The notes: generated by a model from the sequence alone, not told the origin. Positions 1 to 7,702 are shown, counted from the first letter of the stretch. The stretch is 26,822 nucleotides of DNA from Flavobacteriales bacterium UBA7690 (GCA_002482775.1 DLGQ01000023.1:1-26822), one strand, 5' to 3'. Translations and numbers: made by a program.

Positions 1-28
1 TGTCATCTGTGGACAAGACCTCAGCGCC

Positions 29-2440
29 CTAATCCCAAGTAGGCTTGGTGACCCCGTTGGTCGCGCCGCCCTTGTTGCGGCAGTTCGTCTCCACGCCCAG
101 ATCACCTTCCGGCCGTTCGAAATCGCCGGTACTGATCTCGATACGCGGGTTGGCGTACACCTTGTTCATGTAGTAGCCGTAGATCGGCAGGGCCATGTTG
201 GCGCCTTGTCCTTTATCGGTACTTGCGAAACGCACGCTGCGGTCATCAGCTCCGGTCCACACACCGGTCACCAGGTCGGGTGTGATGCCGATGAACCAGC
301 CATCGCTGTTGTTCTGTGTAGTACCGGTCTTGCCCGCTGTGGGGAATTTGATGTTGCCGTATTTGGCACGATTACCCCAGCCCATGCGCAGTCGCATACC
401 TGTACCGACGGTCCTGTTGGTGCTCGCGTTGTAGGCGCCATCGGTCACGCCTTTCAGCATGTCCAGCATGATGTACGCCGTGCGCTCGTCGAGTGCTTCG
501 TAAGTGTTCGGCGTTACATCGTACACCGTGTTACCGTTCTTGTCTTCGATCCGGGTGAAGATGATCGGTTCGATGTACACGCCTTGGTTGGCGAAGCTGC
601 TGAAAGCCCCGGTCATCTCCATCAACGTGAGATCCGCAACGCCGAGGCAGAGCGAAGGCACGGGATCCAGCGGGCTCTTCACACCCATGTGGCGCGCGAG
701 AACGGTCACCGATTGTGGGCCGTATTGCTTCATCAACCATGCCGTCACCGTGTTCATGGAATTGGCCAATGCGTACTTCACGTTCACCATGCCGCCGTAC
801 ACGGCATCGCTGTTCTCCGGGCACCAATCCGGCTGGCCGGGCGGCATATCGAAACACACTTTCTGGTTGGGCACTTCGCGGCACGGCTCCATGCCTTCAC
901 GGATCGCAGTGGCGTAAACGAACGGCTTGAAGGTGGACCCCACCTGACGCCGCGCCTGTTCCACGTGGTCGTACTGGAAATGCTTGAAGTCGATCCCGCC
1001 CACCCAGGCCTTCACGAAACCGGTATGTGGATCCATGCTCAGCAAACCGCTTTGCAAGAAACTCTTGTAGTAACGGATGGAATCCATCGGGCTCATGGTG
1101 GTGTCGATCTCGCCTTTCCAGCTGAACACGCGCATCTTCGCCGGGGTGTCGAAGATCTTGGGGATATCGGCCTCCGTCACCACTTTCCAGTACGTGTCGC
1201 AGCCGCCGAGGTCGGGCTTGCAGTGCCAGTGATCACTGCCTTCGTGCTTCACCTTCTCGATGTACTTCGCAGGGCGTTCGCAGTTGCCGCACTGTTTGCC
1301 GGTCAGGACCTTGTACCGAACACTGCGTTGCATGGCCGTTTTCAAGATGCCATCGATCTCCTCTTTGCTCACACGGAAATCGAAGGGCCGGTTCTTCTTC
1401 TTGCCGAGATCCTTGAAGAAGTCCGCTTGCAGTTCGGTGCCCAGGTGTTCGCGCACGGCGAATTCACCGTAGCGCTGCATGTCGCCATCCAGCGTGGTGT
1501 ACACCTTCAAGCCATCGGTATAGATGTCGTAAGCCGTGCCGTCGGACTTCGCATATTTCAACGTTCCGTCCTCATTGGTGGAAGCAAGCAGGTCTTGCAA
1601 TTTCGAACGCAGGACCTCGCGGAAATACGGGGCTGGTCCTTCGGTATGGTCCACGCGCTGGAAGTTCAACCCGAGCGGGAGGGCTTTTAGCGAATCGTAC
1701 TGTTGGTCGGTGAGGAAACCGTTGCGGCGCATCTGATCGAACACCACCATGCGGCGATGCATCACGGTATCCAGTCTGCTGGCGCGGTTCGGATTGAAGA
1801 GCGCTGGGTTCTTCAACATGCCCACGAGCATCGCGGCTTCTTCGATCTTCAACGAGTCGGGTGTGGTGTTGAAGTACACGCGCGCCGCACTGTTGATGCC
1901 CACCGCTTGGTTGATCCAGTCGAAGCGGTTGAGGTACATGGCGATGATCTCGTCCTTCGTGTACTGCCGTTCCAGCTTCGCGCTGATGATCCACTCCTGG
2001 AATTTCTGGAACGTGCGTTTGAAGAAATTGTCCGCCCGTTCCGTGAAGAGCATTTTCGCGAGCTGTTGGGTGATGGTGCTCGCGCCACCCTTCTTCCCCA
2101 GGTACACGCCAGCGCGTATCGTGCCGCGCACATCAACCCCGCTGTGCTGGCGGAATCGTTCATCCTCCGTAGCGATCAACGCGTTCACCACGTTCGGGCT
2201 TATCTGCGCATAATCCACCGGGATGCGGTTCTCCCGGTAGTACTGGCCCATCTGTGTGCCATCGCTGAAGAGGATGGCGGTGGCCAGGTCGCTGCGCGGA
2301 TTCTCCAGGTCCTCCGTGCTGGGCAGGTCGCTGTTCGCCGCCAGGAAGAGCATGAAGAGCAAGCCGAGCACCGGTGACAGCACCACACACCACCACAACC
2401 ATTTGCGTCTACTTGTCGATCGTGGTGCTTGCTCGCTCAT
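29..2440 (-). CDS. Class A penicillin-binding protein (bifunctional transglycosylase/transpeptidase)
   Basis: Polymerises lipid II into glycan strands and cross-links the peptides at the outer face of the inner membrane. At 803 aa it has a short cytoplasmic N-terminus and one membrane segment at about residues 14-34. The GT51 domain follows: catalytic Glu92 in TEDERF, then GASTITQQLAK at 119-129, the second Glu157 in AKLER, and the YLN and AARVYF motifs. The transpeptidase domain has the nucleophile Ser502 in STFK, SMN at 561-563 and KTG at 704-706, so both activities look intact. Between the domains, around residues 380-420, lies an insertion with four cysteines (384, 387, 407, 414). The ATG at 2440 puts the membrane segment directly after a basic N-terminus. 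The gene is the last of the holB-ricT-gldH run, 109 bp after gldH, and has its own promoter-like box. It resembles Bacteroidota PBP1A (mrcA/ponA type); the family call is firm, the paralogue name less so. Confidence 0.95.
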   Translation of the reverse strand: MSEQAPRSTSRRKWLWWCVVLSPVLGLLFMLFLAANSDLPSTEDLENPRSDLATAILFSDGTQMGQYYRENRIPVDYAQISPNVVNALIATEDERFRQHSGVDVRGTIRAGVYLGKKGGASTITQQLAKMLFTERADNFFKRTFQKFQEWIISAKLERQYTKDEIIAMYLNRFDWINQAVGINSAARVYFNTTPDSLKIEEAAMLVGMLKNPALFNPNRASRLDTVMHRRMVVFDQMRRNGFLTDQQYDSLKALPLGLNFQRVDHTEGPAPYFREVLRSKLQDLLASTNEDGTLKYAKSDGTAYDIYTDGLKVYTTLDGDMQRYGEFAVREHLGTELQADFFKDLGKKKNRPFDFRVSKEEIDGILKTAMQRSVRYKVLTGKQCGNCERPAKYIEKVKHEGSDHWHCKPDLGGCDTYWKVVTEADIPKIFDTPAKMRVFSWKGEIDTTMSPMDSIRYYKSFLQSGLLSMDPHTGFVKAWVGGIDFKHFQYDHVEQARRQVGSTFKPFVYATAIREGMEPCREVPNQKVCFDMPPGQPDWCPENSDAVYGGMVNVKYALANSMNTVTAWLMKQYGPQSVTVLARHMGVKSPLDPVPSLCLGVADLTLMEMTGAFSSFANQGVYIEPIIFTRIEDKNGNTVYDVTPNTYEALDERTAYIMLDMLKGVTDGAYNASTNRTVGTGMRLRMGWGNRAKYGNIKFPTAGKTGTTQNNSDGWFIGITPDLVTGVWTGADDRSVRFASTDKGQGANMALPIYGYYMNKVYANPRIEISTGDFERPEGDLGVETNCRNKGGATNGVTKPTWD

Positions 2441-2479
2441 CCGGTTGATAACGCCGCTTGGGGCGCGCTTGTTGGGTGC

Positions 2480-2487
2480 CGAATTTA
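2480..2487 (-). promoter_or_regulatory. Candidate -7 box of the PBP gene
   Basis: Read on the minus strand this is TAAATTCG, one base off the Bacteroidota sigma-factor -7 consensus TAnnTTTG. It lies 39 bp before the ATG, in the gldH-PBP spacer. No clear -33 TTG was seen. The same TAnnTTCG variant recurs before ricT, pgk and the biotin carrier gene, which supports it. Confidence 0.4.
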
Positions 2488-2549
2488 CCCAGCTATCCGG
2501 GTTGTGATCGATGACCTATGCGGCGAGTTTTCACGCGGCGATCGGGGGA

Positions 2550-3029
2550 TCACTGCTGGGAGCGCATCACGCTCATGCCCACATCCAGCACGCCGGGGAG
2601 CTTTTCCGTGCGCATGGCCTGCTGCAACGTCACCGTGTATTCGCCGCCCGAAGGGAACCGGTTGCCCAGTTTGTAGAGCACGTGCGCCTGGTACCGATCA
2701 GCGAAGATGAAGCCCTGGCCTTTGCCGTACCATTTCCCCGAAGGATCCGCGAGCAGGCATTCCACGGTATCGCGGATCGTGCGCCCACCCGGGCCTTTCA
2801 GGTCCACGAACAGGAAAAGATCACTGAACGGGTAATCGCCGTTGTGCCGCACATCGATGAAAACATCGTGCTTGTTCACCGTGTCGGTGATGGAAAAGGT
2901 GAAGCTCGGCTCGAACGCACGATCCCAAGCGCCTTCGGCAATGGGCACATCGGCTTGGAACACCGGCGGCTCGGAGCATCCCGTGAACAGCACGGAAGCC
3001 AAAGCCACGATCACGATCAACGACTTCAC
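2550..3029 (-). CDS. gldH: Gliding motility lipoprotein GldH
   Basis: A 159-aa lipoprotein of the Bacteroidota gliding machinery, probably held at the cell envelope. The N-terminus is a signal peptide ending in a lipobox-like FTG-Cys18. The mature part contains the blocks recognised in GldH: a DVRHNGDYPFSDLFLF segment near residues 60-75, a GPGGRTIRDTVECLLAD segment near 80-96 and GKGQGFIFADRY near 103-114. The start is a GTG at 3029 that overlaps the ricT stop as GTGA, so the two genes are probably translationally coupled. A GldH gene between ricT and a class A PBP is an arrangement I recall from flavobacteria. Its presence, with a T9SS-sorted protein elsewhere in the window, suggests a gliding or T9SS-bearing organism, but it does not prove motility. 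Confidence 0.88.
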   Translation of the reverse strand: MKSLIVIVALASVLFTGCSEPPVFQADVPIAEGAWDRAFEPSFTFSITDTVNKHDVFIDVRHNGDYPFSDLFLFVDLKGPGGRTIRDTVECLLADPSGKWYGKGQGFIFADRYQAHVLYKLGNRFPSGGEYTVTLQQAMRTEKLPGVLDVGMSVMRSQQ

Positions 3030-4579
3030 GCTAATGGAGGATTGGGTGGCGCTCCCTCTCCACCACCGCCTGGTGGACGATCGCCACGCCCTCTGCCACG
3101 GCCACGGCTGCGACGGCCTCCTTGCCCTTCTGGGCGTGGACCGCGATCGGGACGAGGACCTTGACCTTCCGGCCGTGGGCCACGCTCCGGCCGTGGGCCT
3201 TGCTGCCCCTCTGGCCGCGGGCCGCGATCGCCACCTCCCTGGCCTTCTGGCCGTGGGCCTCTCTCGGGCCGTGGACCACGTTGTCCTTCTGGGCGGGGTC
3301 CTCTTTCGGGACGTGGGCCACGATCCGGCCGTGGACCGCGCGCACCTTGGCCTTCCGGACGAGCCTGCTCGCCTTGGCGAGGACCTTGCTCGCGTTGCCC
3401 TTGTGGAGCAGCGCTCTGCGGCCCATCACGACGATCACGACCGCCGCGGCCGCGCTTCTTTCCTCCGGACTTGCCCTTGCTATCGAAACGGGTCAGGTCG
3501 TCCTGGCCCACCACGTTCTCGTAATCCGGACCCTTCACCGCTGGCAACGGCTCATCGGCCATGTTCAGATCCACCTCGGGCTCCACACCGGCCTTGTTCT
3601 GTGCGAGGATATCGCGAACGGTCTCAATGGGGAAACCGGCCATCACGAACGGCCCGCCCGGTTGTTTGAAACCGTACCACATGCGCCCGGCGAAGATGTC
3701 GGTCTTCATGTGCGCCCCGACACCTTGCTGGGTCTTCAGTTTGGCGTTCTGCGAGGGATAGCTCTTGATCGCCTCGATGTACATGTCCAGCTCGTAGTTG
3801 AGGCAGCACTTCAGCTTGCCGCACTGGCCGGCCAGTTTCTGTGGGTTGAGGGCGAGCTGCTGGTAACGCGCGGCACTGGTGGTAACGCTACGGAAATCCG
3901 TAAGCCACGTGCTGCAGCACAGTTCGCGCCCGCAACTGCCGATGCCGCCGATACGCCCCGCCTCCTGGCGCGAGCCGATCTGCTTCATCTCCACGCGCAC
4001 CTTGAACCGGTCGCTCATCGTCCGTACGATCCCCCGGAAATCGATACGGTCCTCAGCGGTGTAGTAAACGATGGCCTTGGTGCCGTCGCCCTGGTACTCC
4101 ACGTCGGTCACCTTCATATCCAAGCGCGCCTCGCGCACCATCTGGCGGCTGGCGAACATGGTATCGTCTTCTTGTTTGCGGGCCACATGCCAGCGGTCGA
4201 TGTCTTCTTGGGTGGCCACGCGCAGCACTTTGCGCAGCTCATAGGTCTCGCCGATCACCTTCTTGCGCTCCATTTGGGCGCGCACCAGTTCACCGGTGAG
4301 GCTCACCATGCCGATATCATGTCCGGGTGCGGCGTCAACAGCCACCAGATCACCTGGCATCAATTGAAGGCCGCTCGTATTCCGGTAGTACGCCTTGCGC
4401 GTGTTCTTGAAACGCACCTCGACACCATCGAAGGCTTGTTGGCCGCTAGCCAATGGCACACCGGCCAACCAATCGAACACGCCCAGCTTGTTACAGCCGC
4501 TGGTGCTGCAATAGCCGTTGCTCTTACATCCGGCCGGTTTGCCGTCCGGGCCAACGCTGCTACATCCTGCACATGCCAT
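3026..4579 (-). CDS. ricT: PSP1-domain protein RicT (YaaT-like)
   Basis: Member of the PSP1/RicT family. In Bacillus subtilis, RicT (YaaT) forms a complex with RicA and RicF that binds iron-sulfur clusters and helps RNase Y process mRNA; the role in Bacteroidota is not established. The ATG at 4579 gives 517 aa and starts at the family-typical Cys-rich N-terminus (Cys3, 6, 18, 24, 29). The open frame extends upstream to 4765, but that part looks non-coding. The core carries two Cys-x4-Cys-Cys motifs (CGRELCC and CGKLKCC), matching the cluster-ligand cysteines of RicT. The last 145 residues or so are a disordered Gly/Arg/Pro tail with ten GPRP[DE] units and an RG-rich end. The gene sits 113 bp after the small exported protein gene and overlaps gldH by 4 bases. 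Confidence 0.9.
   Translation of the reverse strand: MACAGCSSVGPDGKPAGCKSNGYCSTSGCNKLGVFDWLAGVPLASGQQAFDGVEVRFKNTRKAYYRNTSGLQLMPGDLVAVDAAPGHDIGMVSLTGELVRAQMERKKVIGETYELRKVLRVATQEDIDRWHVARKQEDDTMFASRQMVREARLDMKVTDVEYQGDGTKAIVYYTAEDRIDFRGIVRTMSDRFKVRVEMKQIGSRQEAGRIGGIGSCGRELCCSTWLTDFRSVTTSAARYQQLALNPQKLAGQCGKLKCCLNYELDMYIEAIKSYPSQNAKLKTQQGVGAHMKTDIFAGRMWYGFKQPGGPFVMAGFPIETVRDILAQNKAGVEPEVDLNMADEPLPAVKGPDYENVVGQDDLTRFDSKGKSGGKKRGRGGRDRRDGPQSAAPQGQREQGPRQGEQARPEGQGARGPRPDRGPRPERGPRPEGQRGPRPERGPRPEGQGGGDRGPRPEGQQGPRPERGPRPEGQGPRPDRGPRPEGQGGRRSRGRGRGRGDRPPGGGGEGAPPNPPLA
3116..3340 (-). repeat. Tandem GPRP[DE] codon repeat in the ricT tail
   Basis: About 225 bp encode ten near-copies of a 5-12 residue unit built on R-G-P-R-P-[DE] with optional G-Q. 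On the plus strand this appears as recurring gggccgtggcc-like blocks. The unit length varies, so it is an imperfect coding repeat that could expand or contract by slippage or recombination. It also creates long spurious open frames on the opposite strand. Confidence 0.85.
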
Positions 4580-4619
4580 TTCGCTCAGTTCCAGCCCTTT
4601 GATGAAGGGTGATGAGGTG

Positions 4620-4627
4620 CGAAGATA
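4620..4627 (-). promoter_or_regulatory. Candidate -7 box of ricT
   Basis: The minus-strand sequence TATCTTCG fits TAnnTT[TC]G and lies 40 bp before the ricT ATG, in the 113-bp gap after the small exported protein gene. It would give a leader of roughly 30 nt. No TTG was found at the expected -33 distance, so the call rests on one box. Confidence 0.38.
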
Positions 4628-4692
4628 CGTTGGTGCGACGAGCCGGGTTTTAGGGCCGGCCACATCCTTCAACAGCTGGTTGTGGCGGACCT

Positions 4693-5190
4693 TCAGGCAT
4701 CTCCGTTGACCTCGAAGACCTCTACTCTTCTGGTCGTGAGGTTGATCACGGCCTGCCAGTAACAATCACCGCCATCAAGTACCCAAACGAGGTCGCGCCT
4801 CCAGTTCGCGTTGGGATCACAAAAAGCGTTGATACATACCAGACGATCCCCTCGGTCATTCGTCGCCCCTGAATATTGCCGATAATGCCAGTAGATCTCG
4901 ATACGCCCCTTGGCGGAAGAGTGGTCTTCTATCGTATAGGATGAGTCAAGCACATGGCTCCAACGGTGTGCATCATCCATCAGCTTCTCTTTAAGAATGC
5001 ACTCGGCGGCTTCGACCTGTTCTCTCGTGGGCTTCCAGGCATTGTGATCGCCTTCGAGCCAGAACACCGGGCTATCAAATGGCACAAAAGCACTTCTATC
5101 CTGAGGCACACCGCACTTCTGGGCCGATACATTGATCGAGATCAGACAAAGCCCTGCTGTGAGAGCCCGAATGTTTGACCAAGTCTTCAT
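4693..5190 (-). CDS. Small exported protein of unknown function
   Basis: A 165-aa protein with an N-terminal signal peptide (hydrophobic residues about 9-20, probable cleavage after VSAQ). I do not recognise a family. The mature part has several Cys residues and many aromatic residues, with a C-terminal stretch resembling a beta hairpin (WQAVINLTTRRVEVFEVNG). The ATG at 5190 overlaps the holB stop as ATGA, which argues for this start and for translational coupling. A longer open frame reaches 5526, but it lies inside holB in another frame and is not credible. The gene appears less GC-rich than its neighbours and separates holB from ricT, which I recall as adjacent in many flavobacteria, so it may be a later insertion into the operon. 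Confidence 0.7.
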   Translation of the reverse strand: MKTWSNIRALTAGLCLISINVSAQKCGVPQDRSAFVPFDSPVFWLEGDHNAWKPTREQVEAAECILKEKLMDDAHRWSHVLDSSYTIEDHSSAKGRIEIYWHYRQYSGATNDRGDRLVCINAFCDPNANWRRDLVWVLDGGDCYWQAVINLTTRRVEVFEVNGDA

Positions 5191-6314
5191 GCGGTTGCGG
5201 TCATCCGCAGCAACCCCATCATCTTGTAGCTCAGGTCGCTGAAGAGGATCTTGGGGTTGGCGTTGCGCTCCACGTGGTAGTGCGCCGTCTCCAGTTCGCG
5301 GCGTATCCCATCGGCGTTCGCGTGGTTCAGCAGCTTGCTGAAATTCTGCACGAACTCCTGCTCCTGGCCCAGCACGCGCACCAGCTCCGGCACGTTCTGC
5401 CATTGCAAGGCACACTGGCGGATCAGGTACAGCCCGTACCGCATCAGCGATTTCTGCCGTTCGCGTCCCAACTTCTGGAAGGCCTCGCCGAACTCCACGG
5501 CAACGCTCACCTCGCGCCGGTAACAAGCACGCAGCCAGTCGCGGAAGAAGACGAAGAGCTCCTCCTCGTTCTTGTTGGCCATGTCCACCGCTTCCAACAG
5601 ATCACCTTCGCTGCGTAGCGCGATGGCCATGGACTCGTCGTTGGTCAGTTCCGCGAACCGGTCCCGGAGCGCTTCGGCCAATTCAGTGGGGCGCAATGCG
5701 GGCACCTTTACCAGTTGCGCGCGGCTCAGGATGGTAGCGAGAAGTTGTTCGGCGTCGGTGCTCACCAACAGGAACACCGTGTTCGGTTCGGGCTCTTCCA
5801 GCACCTTCAGCAGCTTGTTCGCCGCGGGCGGATCCATCAATTCGGGCAGCCAGATCAGCATCACCTTGTAGCCACCCATGAATGACCGCAAGCTCAGCTT
5901 CCGCTGGATCTCTTGGGCGATGTCCACACCCATGCGCAGCTGCTTGTTCTCGCTCTCCAGCTGATCGCGCCACTGCTCGATGTCGATGTAAGGCTCGGCG
6001 AGAACCGCTTTCCGCCATTGCACGGTGAACGGCTCGCACACCTTCACCTTGTCCGTGAAGAAGATCGGGAACTCCAGGTGTACATCCGGATGCTCCAGCT
6101 TGTTCATCTGCAAGCATGAAGAACACTTCCCACAGGCCTCCGCCTCATCGCGGTCCTGGCACAACAGGTAGCGCGCATAGGCCAACGCCAACGGCAGGTT
6201 CCCACCACCGCGCGGCCCCATGAACAATTGCGCATGCGCCACGCGCCCTTCGCGGATGTTGCCGATAAGCTTCGCCTTCAGCGCCGCGTGCCCGATGACC
6301 TTGGAGAATAACAC
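5187..6314 (-). CDS. holB: DNA polymerase III delta' subunit (clamp-loader AAA+ protein)
   Basis: Clamp-loader subunit that helps load the sliding clamp on DNA. With a GTG start at 6314 the protein is 375 aa and begins MLFSKVIGH, as family members usually do. An in-frame ATG at 6341 would add nine residues, and the open frame runs on to 6488 through the repeat-rich spacer. The P-loop region (GPRGGGNL, residues 33-40) lacks the usual GK[ST], as expected for a non-hydrolysing delta'. A zinc module follows: Cys52, then CGKCSSC at 61-67. HPDVHLEFP and a TVFLLVST strand of the AAA+ core come next. The gene heads the minus-strand cluster, divergent from pgk, and overlaps the next gene as ATGA. Confidence 0.88.
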   Translation of the reverse strand: MLFSKVIGHAALKAKLIGNIREGRVAHAQLFMGPRGGGNLPLALAYARYLLCQDRDEAEACGKCSSCLQMNKLEHPDVHLEFPIFFTDKVKVCEPFTVQWRKAVLAEPYIDIEQWRDQLESENKQLRMGVDIAQEIQRKLSLRSFMGGYKVMLIWLPELMDPPAANKLLKVLEEPEPNTVFLLVSTDAEQLLATILSRAQLVKVPALRPTELAEALRDRFAELTNDESMAIALRSEGDLLEAVDMANKNEEELFVFFRDWLRACYRREVSVAVEFGEAFQKLGRERQKSLMRYGLYLIRQCALQWQNVPELVRVLGQEQEFVQNFSKLLNHANADGIRRELETAHYHVERNANPKILFSDLSYKMMGLLRMTATA

Positions 6315-6330
6315 GAGTGCAAAGAAAGGC

Positions 6331-6449
6331 CATGTGCTCATGTGGGCATGTGATCCCCGCACGATCCCACGCACCATGTGAACATGAACTGCACCGGCGG
6401 ACGTGCATTCATGTCCACATGTTCGCATGGTCACATTCCCGCATACGCC
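6331..6449. repeat. 8-bp-periodic CATGTG-type array in the holB-pgk spacer
   Basis: CAT-led octamers recur at exact 8-bp spacing in three blocks. At 6331, 6339 and 6347 they are CATGTGCT, CATGTGGG and CATGTGAT. At 6375 and 6383 they are CATGTGAA and CATGAACT. At 6410, 6418, 6426, 6434 and 6442 the units CATGTCCA, CATGTTCG, CATGGTCA, CATTCCCG and CATACGCC follow. Several units also read CACATG on the other strand. The blocks are out of phase with one another. The array fills most of the 172-bp gap between divergent holB and pgk. Its function is unknown. Confidence 0.8.
6375..6421. repeat. Long imperfect inverted repeat (hairpin) in the holB-pgk spacer
   Basis: The arms are CATGTGAACATGAACTGCAC (6375-6394) and GTGCATTCATGTCCACATG (6403-6421). 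They pair with one mismatch and one single-base bulge around an 8-base loop (CGGCGGAC, 6395-6402). The arms are made from the second and third octamer blocks. No T-tract follows, so it does not look like an intrinsic terminator for either flanking gene, both of which point away from it. Confidence 0.8.
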
Positions 6450-6473
6450 AACTGCGGACTGCGGGACACATGG

Positions 6474-6481
6474 TATTTTCG
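6474..6481 (+). promoter_or_regulatory. Candidate -7 box of pgk
   Basis: TATTTTCG matches TAnnTT[TC]G and ends 5 bp before the pgk ATG at 6487. Transcription would then begin at or next to the start codon, giving a nearly leaderless mRNA. No -33 TTG is evident at 17-23 bp upstream. Confidence 0.42.
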
Positions 6482-6486
6482 CCGCC

Positions 6487-7677
6487 ATGCGAACGATGGA
6501 TACCTACGACTTCAGCGGAAAGAAAGCGCTCGTGCGCGTTGACCTCAACGTACCACAAGATGCCAATGGCAAGGTGACGGACGATAACCGGGCCCGCGCG
6601 ATCGTGCCCACGGTGAACAAGATCCTGAAGGACGGTGGAAGCGTGATCCTCATGAGCCACCTCGGCCGTCCGAAGGGGAAAGTGAACGCGACCATGAGCC
6701 TGAAGCCCATCGGTGAGCACCTGAGCTCTTTGCTCGGCAAGCCGGTGATCTTCGCTGCGGATTGTGTCGGTCCGGATGCGAAAGCCAAAGCCGCTGCGCT
6801 GAAGCCGGGCGAAGTATTGCTGCTAGAGAACCTGCGTTTCCACCCCGAAGAAGAAGCCGGCGACGAAGCGTTCAGCAAAAGCCTGAGCGAGCTGGGCGAT
6901 GTCTACGTGAACGATGCCTTCGGCACAGCCCACCGCGCACACGCCAGCACCACCATCGTGGCGAAATTCTTCCCGAACGACAAGCTCTTCGGCCACCTGA
7001 TGCAGGCCGAGATCGACAGCGTGGGCAAAGTGCTTGGAAAGCCGCAACGCCCCATGACGGCCATCGTCGGTGGCAGCAAAGTCAGCAGCAAGATCGATGT
7101 GTTGCAGAACCTCATCGGCACCTGCGACGAACTGATCATCGGTGGCGGCATGGCCAACACCTTCGTAAAAGCCCAAGGCGGACAGACCGGCGCCTCGCTC
7201 GTGGAGGACGATCTGCTTGAGACCGCGCGCGCCATCATCAAAGAAGCGGCGGAGAAAGGTGTGAAGCTGCACATCCCCACCGATGCCGTGGTGGCGGACG
7301 CCTTCGCTGAGAACGCTAACACCGACCAATGCGCCGCCGATGCTGTGCCCGATGGCTGGATGGCCTTGGACATCGGCCCGAAGACCATCGAGGCGTTCCG
7401 CGCGGTCGTGCTGCGTAGCAAGACCCTGCTCTGGAATGGCCCCATGGGCGTGTTCGAGATGAAACCCTTCCAACAAGGCACCGTGGCTATTGCACAAGCC
7501 GTAGCCGAAGCCACCAGCAAAGGCGCGTTCTCGCTCGTAGGCGGCGGTGATAGCGTGGCTGCAGTGAACCAGTTCGGGCTGGCCGACAAGATCAGCTACG
7601 TGAGCACCGGTGGTGGAGCAATGCTGGAGTATCTCGAAGGCAAAGTGCTACCGGGGATCGCGGCGGTGCAGGGGTGA
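6487..7677 (+). CDS. pgk: Phosphoglycerate kinase
   Basis: Cytoplasmic glycolytic enzyme converting 1,3-bisphosphoglycerate and ADP to 3-phosphoglycerate and ATP, and the reverse in gluconeogenesis. The 396-aa length is normal. The N-terminal signature KKALVRVDLNVP is at residues 12-23, SHLGRPKG at about 57-64, and the C-terminal nucleotide region ends in a GGGDSVAAVNQFG block and STGGGAMLEYLEG. The ATG at 6487 is chosen over the further-upstream open frame (to 6403), which would translate the repeat array. A second ATG at 6496 is also possible. It is the first gene of a plus-strand run and divergent from holB. Confidence 0.97.
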   Translation: MRTMDTYDFSGKKALVRVDLNVPQDANGKVTDDNRARAIVPTVNKILKDGGSVILMSHLGRPKGKVNATMSLKPIGEHLSSLLGKPVIFAADCVGPDAKAKAAALKPGEVLLLENLRFHPEEEAGDEAFSKSLSELGDVYVNDAFGTAHRAHASTTIVAKFFPNDKLFGHLMQAEIDSVGKVLGKPQRPMTAIVGGSKVSSKIDVLQNLIGTCDELIIGGGMANTFVKAQGGQTGASLVEDDLLETARAIIKEAAEKGVKLHIPTDAVVADAFAENANTDQCAADAVPDGWMALDIGPKTIEAFRAVVLRSKTLLWNGPMGVFEMKPFQQGTVAIAQAVAEATSKGAFSLVGGGDSVAAVNQFGLADKISYVSTGGGAMLEYLEGKVLPGIAAVQG

Positions 7678-7702
7678 GGCTCTTTCTTTAACTTCAATTC
7701 CC

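Noticed and set aside
206..1690. A 494-codon open frame on the plus strand
   Set aside because: It lies entirely antisense to the penicillin-binding protein, is rich in His/Arg/Ala as expected for a shadow frame in GC-rich DNA, and shows no domain.
3122..4612. A 496-codon plus-strand open frame opposite ricT
   Set aside because: It is a by-product of the GC-rich GPRP repeat and of ricT codon usage; ricT itself has family motifs on the minus strand.
6331..6449. CRISPR array
   Set aside because: The repeat unit is 8 bp without spacers of constant length, and no cas gene is nearby.
6315..6488. N-terminal extension of holB through the octamer array
   Set aside because: The extra residues encode the repeat (His/Cys/Met-rich) and family members start at the MLF[SK]xVIG segment, matched by the GTG at 6314.
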